Shown here: in pieces, positions 7,723 through 12,583 of the stretch
Layout of the letters: every line of letters starts with the position of its first letter
Numbering within the stretch: the first letter of the stretch is position 1
Assembly: GCA_934678955.1 (NCBI GenBank)
Contig: CAKUSI010000082.1
Span: 1-12,583, forward strand
Length of the DNA stretch: 12,583 bases
From: an uncultured Austwickia sp.
GTDB taxonomy: Bacteria; Actinomycetota; Actinomycetes; Actinomycetales; Dermatophilaceae
Direction: 5' to 3'
Translations under genes and position numbers: made by a program
The notes under the pieces: model-generated
Told to the model about the DNA's origin: nothing
The model's input: only the letters and a program-made list of their open reading frames with translations
The model's database searches: none

Positions 7723-8825
7723 AGGGTGCCCCCCGCGATCCATTCGGCGTAGAACAGGCCGAGGGCGAGCGCCGTACACACTCCCGCGATGATCCAGAAC
7801 CGGATCACGATCGTGACCTCGTTCCAGCCCTTCAGCTCGAAGTGGTGCTGCAGGGGTGCCATACGGAAGACCCGTTTGCCCCCGCTCAGCTTGAAGTAGC
7901 CGACCTGGATGATGACGGACAGCGTGATGATGACGAAGAGCCCGCCGAGGGGCACCATCAGGAGCTCGGTGCGGGTCATCACGGCGAGGCCCGCGAACGC
8001 CCCGCCCAGGGCGAGGGAGCCGGTGTCGCCCATGAAGATCTTGGCCGGGGAGGCGTTCCACCACAGGAACCCGAACGTGGCCCCCGCCAGCGCCGACGCG
8101 CAGACGGCGAGGTCGTAGGGGAACGGGGTGGGGTAGCACTGGCTCACCATCTCGACGGACCGGATCGAGGAGAAGCAGTTCTGGTTGTCCTGCCAGATCC
8201 CGATGAGCACGTAGGCGCCGAAGACCATCGTCGCGGCGCCCGTCGCGAGCCCGTCCAGGCCGTCGGTCAGGTTCACGCCGTTGCTCGCGCCCGCCACGAT
8301 GAGGTTCACCCAGAGGACGACCAGGATCAGGCCCAGCACCGGGCCGAGGGCGAAGAGATCCAGCCACGAGATGTCCCGGACGAAGGAGATCGCGGTCGAG
8401 GCGAGGCGTACCCCGTGCTCGTCGGTGATGGACACCGAGGCGATCGCGAACGCGGAGCCGACGAGCAGCTGCCCGAACAGCTTCTGGGCCGAGCGCAGGC
8501 CGAGGCTCCGCTGCTTACGGATCTTGATGTAGTCGTCGAGCCACCCGACGAAACCCAGCCCGGTCATGAGGCCGAGGACGAGCAGCGCGCTCGGGCTGAC
8601 GGCGGTCATCGTGATGAGGTGCGCGCCGAAGTAGCCGATCAGCGCCGCGAGGATCATCACCGCGCCGCCCATCGTGGGCGTGCCGCGCTTGGTCTTGTGG
8701 GAGTCGGGGCCGTCGTCGCGGATGAACTGCCCGTACCCGCGCTTGACGAGGAACTTGATGTAGAGCGGGGTGCCGAGCAGCGAGACCACGAGGGCGAGCG
8801 CCGACGCGGCGACGACGGACTTCAC
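7719..8825 (-). CDS. mraY: MraY, phospho-MurNAc-pentapeptide transferase
   Basis: MraY is the integral membrane enzyme that transfers phospho-MurNAc-pentapeptide to undecaprenyl phosphate, making lipid I. The product has 368 residues and about ten hydrophobic segments. Signature motifs: DDGPDSHKTKRGTPTMGG (37-54), GWLDDYIK with the paired aspartates D97/D98, NLTDGLDGLA (185-194), NASPAKIFMGDTGSLALGG (257-275) with D267, and the histidine motif PLQHHFE (324-330). An outward loop (about 211-236) has two cysteines, C217 and C230. The start is a GTG overlapping the murF stop as GTGA, with GGGAGG six bases upstream. The stop overlaps the murD start, placing it tightly between two soluble ligases. 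Confidence 0.98.
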   Translation of the reverse strand: MKSVVAASALALVVSLLGTPLYIKFLVKRGYGQFIRDDGPDSHKTKRGTPTMGGAVMILAALIGYFGAHLITMTAVSPSALLVLGLMTGLGFVGWLDDYIKIRKQRSLGLRSAQKLFGQLLVGSAFAIASVSITDEHGVRLASTAISFVRDISWLDLFALGPVLGLILVVLWVNLIVAGASNGVNLTDGLDGLATGAATMVFGAYVLIGIWQDNQNCFSSIRSVEMVSQCYPTPFPYDLAVCASALAGATFGFLWWNASPAKIFMGDTGSLALGGAFAGLAVMTRTELLMVPLGGLFVIITLSVIIQVGYFKLSGGKRVFRMAPLQHHFELKGWNEVTIVIRFWIIAGVCTALALGLFYAEWIAGGTL

Positions 8826-10312
8826 GACGTGCCTCCCTGCGAGCGGGCGGCCGGGTCGACCAGCCGGTCGCCGAGGTGCCGCAGTCCGCTGCCGTGACTG
8901 GACTTGAGCAGAACGATGTCGCCGGGAGCGAGTTCGGCGGCCAGCAGATCGTACGCCGCGTCGAGGTCGCCGACCGTACGACCCCGCGCCCCGAAACCGC
9001 GCGCCGCCTCTCCCGCCATCTCACCCACCGCGACGAGCTCGTCGACGCCCAGGCCCGCGGCCTGCTGCCCGGCCTCCCGGTGGGCGGCTTCGGCGCCACC
9101 GCCGAGCTCGAGCATCTCGCCGACGACGGCCCAGGTGCGTCGCCCCCGCCCCATCGCGGCCAGCGTCCGCAGCGCGGCGGCAAGAGAGTCCGGGTTGGCG
9201 TTGTAGGCGTCGTTGAGCACGGTCACGCCGTCGGGACGGTCGTGCCGCTCCAGCCGCCACCGGCTGGCCCGCTCCGCGCGCGACAACGCCGCCGCGACGT
9301 CCGCGACGCCCATCCCCATCTCCCGGGCCACCGCGGCCGCCGCCAGCGCGTTGTCCACCATGTGCTCGCCGAGCAGGCGCAGCGCGACCGGGGCGGAGCC
9401 CTCCGGCGTGTGCAGCGTGAACGAGGCCCGCCCCTGCGCGTCGACGCGCACGTCTCCCGCGCGGATCTCGGGGGCCTTCCCCGGGCCCGCGGTCTCACGA
9501 CCCGCGGTCTCACGGCCCGCGGTCTCACGGCCCGGGGTGTCGCGGCCCGGGGCGTCGCGGCCCGTGCGTACGACGCGCGCGCGAGTCCGACCGGCCATCG
9601 CCGCCACGAGCGGGTCGTCGGCGTTCAGGACGGCGAGCCCGTCGGCCGGCAGCGACTCGACCAGCTCGCCCTTCGCGTCCGCGATGCGCTCCCGCGAGCC
9701 GAACTCCCCGACGTGGGCGGTGCCCACGTTGAGCTCCACCCCGACGCTCGGGTGGGTCATCTCGGTCAGGTATCGGATCTGGCCGGGGCCCCGCGTTCCC
9801 ATCTCCAGCACGAGGTAGCGCGTGTCCGGCATGGTCCGGCACACGGTGATCGGCACGCCCACCTCGGAGTTCAACGACCCCTGCGTCGCCACCGTCGGCC
9901 CGTGCTCGCTCAGCACGGCCTCGAGCAGATCCTTGGTCGAGGTCTTGCCGGACGACCCGGTGAGGCCGATGACCTGCAGGCCCGGAACGCTGCGCACGAC
10001 GTGTTCGGCGAGTGCGGCGAAGGCCTCCTGCACGTCGTCGACGAGCACGTATGGGACCTCGGTGACCTCCCGCGTGACGAGGGCCGCCACGGCGCCCTGC
10101 GCGGCCGCGCCGCCGGCGTAGAGGTGCCCGTCCGCGTGCTCCCCGATCCGGGCCACATACAGCGAACCCGCCTGCGCCTGCCGGCTGTCGGTCACCACCG
10201 GACCGTCGACGACCACCTTGCCCGGCTCGGTGCGTCTGGACCCTGGACCCTGCGACGGGCCCACCCGTCCCGCGGTGATCCGGGCGATCTCTTCGAGGGT
10301 GAGGGGTATCAC
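8822..10312 (-). CDS. murF: MurF, UDP-MurNAc-tripeptide--D-Ala-D-Ala ligase
   Basis: MurF completes the cytoplasmic precursor by adding the D-Ala-D-Ala dipeptide. The 496-residue protein shows TDSRQAQAGSLYVA (41-54) in the N-terminal domain, the P-loop GSSGKTSTKDLL (119-130), EMGTRGPGQI (170-179), HVGEFGS (200-206), DNALAAAA (320-327), LNDAYNANPDS (366-376) and GEMLELGG (398-405). An insert at about 251-275 is made of five GR[ED]xx pentapeptides and comes from a 15-bp tandem repeat; it lies in a loop of the central domain, away from the motifs. The GTG start at 10312 forms a GTGA overlap with the murE stop and has GGGAGG seven bases upstream. A start 13 codons earlier (10351) is open but lacks both features and would lengthen the overlap. 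Confidence 0.97.
   Translation of the reverse strand: MIPLTLEEIARITAGRVGPSQGPGSRRTEPGKVVVDGPVVTDSRQAQAGSLYVARIGEHADGHLYAGGAAAQGAVAALVTREVTEVPYVLVDDVQEAFAALAEHVVRSVPGLQVIGLTGSSGKTSTKDLLEAVLSEHGPTVATQGSLNSEVGVPITVCRTMPDTRYLVLEMGTRGPGQIRYLTEMTHPSVGVELNVGTAHVGEFGSRERIADAKGELVESLPADGLAVLNADDPLVAAMAGRTRARVVRTGRDAPGRDTPGRETAGRETAGRETAGPGKAPEIRAGDVRVDAQGRASFTLHTPEGSAPVALRLLGEHMVDNALAAAAVAREMGMGVADVAAALSRAERASRWRLERHDRPDGVTVLNDAYNANPDSLAAALRTLAAMGRGRRTWAVVGEMLELGGGAEAAHREAGQQAAGLGVDELVAVGEMAGEAARGFGARGRTVGDLDAAYDLLAAELAPGDIVLLKSSHGSGLRHLGDRLVDPAARSQGGTS
9486..9560. repeat. 15-bp in-frame tandem repeat within murF
   Basis: Five head-to-tail 15-base units begin at 9486, 9501, 9516, 9531 and 9546. Units two and three are identical (CCCGCGGTCTCACGG on the plus strand), unit one differs at the last base, and units four and five (CCCGGGGTGTCGCGG type) differ from each other at one base and from unit three at three or four. 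In MurF they encode, from N to C, GRDAP, GRDTP and three GRETA. The unit length is a multiple of three, so copy change would not shift the frame. The near-identity suggests recent slippage expansion. Confidence 0.95.
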
Positions 10313-11892
10313 TCGCCGGCCTCCCTGCCGATGGCGCTCCATGCGTCGCACACGAGGTCCCGGTCCACGAGAGGCTCCCGCCGACCGGCGACCTCCTGGT
10401 AGGTCTCATGGCCGCGCCCCAGCACCGCGACGGCATCGCCGGGGCGGGCGAGACCCAGCGCGCGCGTGACGGCCTGTGCGCGGCCGTCCACCTCGATGAC
10501 CTCGCCGCCGGCGTCCCGAGCCCCCTGGACGATCTGGGCGCGGATGCTGCTCGGGTCCTCGTCTCGCGGGTTGTCGTCGGTGACCACGACGAGGTCTGCA
10601 CCGGAGGCGGCAGCCGCGCCCATCAGGGGGCGCTTGGCGCTGTCCCGGCCGCCCCCCGCCCCCAGCACCGCGATGAGGCGCCCGGCCGTCATCTCCCGGA
10701 GCGCCGCCAGCGTGGCGCGCACGGCCTCGGGGGTGTGGGCGAAGTCCACGTACACGGTCGGGGCGGGCGCGCCGGCGCGCTCCGGCAGGTCGATGCGCTC
10801 CATGCGCCCAGGCACGGCGGCGCCCGCTGACATCGCCCGCTCCACGTCCCCCGGCTCGACGCCGATCGCCAGGAGGGCCAGCGCGGCGAGGGCGGTGTTG
10901 ATCCGGTTGTAGTCCCCGGGCAGCGCGCTGACCAGGCGTAGCGCAGTATCCGGTCCGAGCAGGTCGAAGGCGGCGGGCGCAGGCGACTCGGAGGAAGGTG
11001 GCTGGGGCGACGAGGAGACGAGCCGCCAGGAGGCCTGGGCCGCGCCCGCGGAGTCGGGGCGGGTGGCGAGAGACCAGCAGGGCACGTCGGCCTCCGCCGC
11101 CAGCCGCACCCCCCAAGGATCGTCCACGCAGACCACGCCCCGCCGCGCACGGTCGGGACGGAAGAGGGAGGCCTTGGCCGCGAAGTAGTCCTCCATGTCG
11201 CGATGGAAATCCAGGTGGTCCTGGCTCAGGTTCGTGAAGACCGCGACGTCGAAGACGGCCCCGTCGACGCGATGCAGCGCCAGCGCGTGGCTGCTCACCT
11301 CCATCACGGCCTCCGTGACCTGGGCCTCGCGCATCACCGCGAAGATCGCGTGCAGGTCCGGCGATTCGGGCGTCGTGCGCTCGGAGGGGATGCTGCGGTC
11401 GGCCACTTTGGTCTCGATCGTGCCGATGAGCCCCGTGGTCCGGCCGAGCGCGCGCAGGGCGGCGTCGAGGATGTAGGCGGTCGTCGTCTTGCCGTTGGTC
11501 CCGGTGATGCCGATCAGCGTCAGGTCGTCCGCGGGGCGCCGGTAGACCCGCGCCGACAGCCGCCCCAGGATGGCCCGCGGATCCGGCACGACGATGCGGG
11601 GCAGCTCCACGCCGGCCTCGTCCAGGATGCGGCGACCGGCAGGATCGGTGAGGACGGCGACCGCCCCGGCGGCCGCGGCCTGGGCGGCGAACGCCGCCCC
11701 GTGGGCGTGGGCGCCCGGCAACGCCGCATACAGATCCCCCGGGAGCACGCGACGGCTGTCAAGGCTCACGCCGTCCAGGCGGACGTCCTGCTCGATCTGG
11801 CCGGAGGCAAACCGCAGCTCCGTGCCCGCCTGCTGCGCGAGGAGCGCGGCCGACGCCTCGGCGGAGGCGGCCGGGCGGAGGGGACTGCTCAC
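10309..11892 (-). CDS. murE: MurE, UDP-MurNAc-L-Ala-D-Glu--diaminopimelate ligase
   Basis: MurE adds the third stem residue to UDP-MurNAc-L-Ala-D-Glu. The 527-residue protein shows SLDSRRVLPGDLYAALPG (43-60), the P-loop TGTNGKTTT (130-138), TTPESPDL (173-180), EVSSHAL (198-204), NLSQDHLDFH (221-230), PGRMERID (361-368), VDFAHTPEA (382-390) and GRGHETYQ (492-499). The substrate motif is DNPR at 440-443, which in this family goes with diaminopimelate rather than lysine; it does not tell meso- from LL-DAP. A Ser/Pro-rich low-complexity stretch at about 293-309 interrupts the central domain. The GTG start lies only 9 bases after the ftsI stop with a weak ribosome site (TAGG), which suggests reading through from ftsI. 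The stop overlaps the murF start. Confidence 0.97.
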   Translation of the reverse strand: MSSPLRPAASAEASAALLAQQAGTELRFASGQIEQDVRLDGVSLDSRRVLPGDLYAALPGAHAHGAAFAAQAAAAGAVAVLTDPAGRRILDEAGVELPRIVVPDPRAILGRLSARVYRRPADDLTLIGITGTNGKTTTAYILDAALRALGRTTGLIGTIETKVADRSIPSERTTPESPDLHAIFAVMREAQVTEAVMEVSSHALALHRVDGAVFDVAVFTNLSQDHLDFHRDMEDYFAAKASLFRPDRARRGVVCVDDPWGVRLAAEADVPCWSLATRPDSAGAAQASWRLVSSSPQPPSSESPAPAAFDLLGPDTALRLVSALPGDYNRINTALAALALLAIGVEPGDVERAMSAGAAVPGRMERIDLPERAGAPAPTVYVDFAHTPEAVRATLAALREMTAGRLIAVLGAGGGRDSAKRPLMGAAAASGADLVVVTDDNPRDEDPSSIRAQIVQGARDAGGEVIEVDGRAQAVTRALGLARPGDAVAVLGRGHETYQEVAGRREPLVDRDLVCDAWSAIGREAGE

Positions 11893-11901
11893 CGCGGCAA
11901 C

Positions 11902-12583
11902 CTATCGCGTCTTGTTCTTGGAGGACTGCGGCCCCCAGTAGTTCGGGAAGGCGTCCAGCGGGTCGCCCGAGGGGGGGATGGCGAAGCGTTGGAGCGCGTA
12001 CGTCATCACCGACTTGAAGACCGGCGCGGCGTAGTCGCCACCGTGTCCCTCGCCCTTCGGGTTATCGATGATCACCGCGCAGATGAGCTCGGGATGGTCC
12101 GCGGGGACGACGCCGATGAAGGACACGGTGGTGCCGTGGTAGCCCTTCTTGGCGTCGTCGTACCGGTCGGACGTGCCCGTCTTGCCCGCCACCCGGTAGC
12201 CGGGGATGTCCGCGAGGATCGCGGTGCCACCCTCGGCGGTCACGTTTTCCATCATCTTCAGCAGGGTGCGCGCGGACTCCTCGGAGATGACCCGGGAGCC
12301 TTCCGGCAGCGTCGCCTCCGAGTAGGTGCCGTCAGGGGCGGTCGTGCCCGCCACCACCGTCGCGGGGATGCGCACGCCGCCGTTGGCCACGGCCTGGAAG
12401 ACGCCCGCGTCCTGGATCGCCGTCACCGCGAAGCCCTGGCCGAACATCATCGTGTACCGCTGCGAGGCGTTGAGCTGGTCGCTCCGCGGCATGTTGCCGG
12501 CGGACTCCCCCGGGAACGAGGTCGCGGACGTCTTGCCCATCCCGAACGCGCGGTAGTACTCCTCCAGCTTCTCCGCCGCCAGC
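11902..12583 (-). CDS. ftsI: Septal transpeptidase FtsI/PBP3, C-terminal part (5' end outside the window)
   Basis: This is the last 226 residues of a class B penicillin-binding protein, the septal D,D-transpeptidase that cross-links glycan made by FtsW. The frame is open through the right edge, so the ATG at 12540 is internal. Seen in the transpeptidase domain: MMFGQGFAVTAIQ (45-57 of the visible part), VANGGVRIPATV (65-76), the KTG active-site triad in AGKTGTSD (132-139), and SFIGVVPADHPELICAVIIDNP (core FIGVVPA at 155-161). The serine nucleophile motif SxxK and the SxN motif lie upstream, outside the window. It ends in TAG, 9 bases before murE. Position at the head of murE-murF-mraY favours FtsI (called pbpB in some actinobacteria) over other class B PBPs. 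Confidence 0.95.
   Translation of the reverse strand, partial: LAAEKLEEYYRAFGMGKTSATSFPGESAGNMPRSDQLNASQRYTMMFGQGFAVTAIQDAGVFQAVANGGVRIPATVVAGTTAPDGTYSEATLPEGSRVISEESARTLLKMMENVTAEGGTAILADIPGYRVAGKTGTSDRYDDAKKGYHGTTVSFIGVVPADHPELICAVIIDNPKGEGHGGDYAAPVFKSVMTYALQRFAIPPSGDPLDAFPNYWGPQSSKNKTR

Noticed and set aside
10313..10351. Longer MurF start at 10351
   Set aside because: It would overlap murE by 43 bases without a clear ribosome site, whereas the GTG at 10312 matches the MurF N-terminus and the overlap pattern.
8876..10402. Plus-strand open frame of 508 codons opposite murF
   Set aside because: It mirrors murF in the opposite frame, has repetitive Arg/Gly/His composition, and no recognisable domain; the minus-strand MurF motifs are intact.
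12538..12540. ATG at 12540 as the ftsI start
   Set aside because: The frame is open to the right edge with FtsI-like sequence (LAAEKLEEYYRAFG) before it, so the gene is cut by the window.

Overview
The window holds most of the division and cell-wall (dcw) cluster of a high-GC Gram-positive bacterium, an actinobacterium. All genes lie on the minus strand. Read in the direction of transcription, from high to low coordinates, the order is ftsI (3' part), murE, murF, mraY, murD, ftsW, murG, murC, ftsQ, ftsZ (5' part). This order, very high GC, GTG starts at eight of the nine visible start codons, no ftsA between ftsQ and ftsZ, and an FtsZ N-terminus of the actinobacterial type all point to Actinomycetia. 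I cannot name a genus from the sequence alone.

Layout: ftsI runs off the right edge and ends at 11902. The genes murE, murF, mraY and murD follow, each of the last three overlapping its predecessor by four bases. An 89-base gap separates murD from ftsW. Then come ftsW, murG, murC and ftsQ, again joined by four-base overlaps. A 218-base gap (1137-1354) separates ftsQ from ftsZ; it carries a credible promoter and a small group of repeated motifs. ftsZ runs off the left edge inside its C-terminal linker. Coding density is close to complete and there is no gene-free stretch over 300 bases.

How the genes work together: MurC, MurD, MurE and MurF add the stem-peptide residues to UDP-MurNAc in the cytoplasm. 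MraY moves the product to undecaprenyl phosphate (lipid I) and MurG adds GlcNAc (lipid II). FtsW and FtsI form the septal glycan polymerase and transpeptidase pair, FtsQ is a membrane divisome scaffold, and FtsZ forms the cytoplasmic ring. MraW/MraZ, SepF and Ddl are not in the window.

I found no undescribed system, mobile element, CRISPR array, tRNA or rRNA. The points most worth a second look are a 15-bp tandem repeat inside murF, a repeated CAAGTC motif around the ftsZ promoter, an altered P-loop in MurC, and paired cysteines in outward-facing loops of FtsW and MraY.
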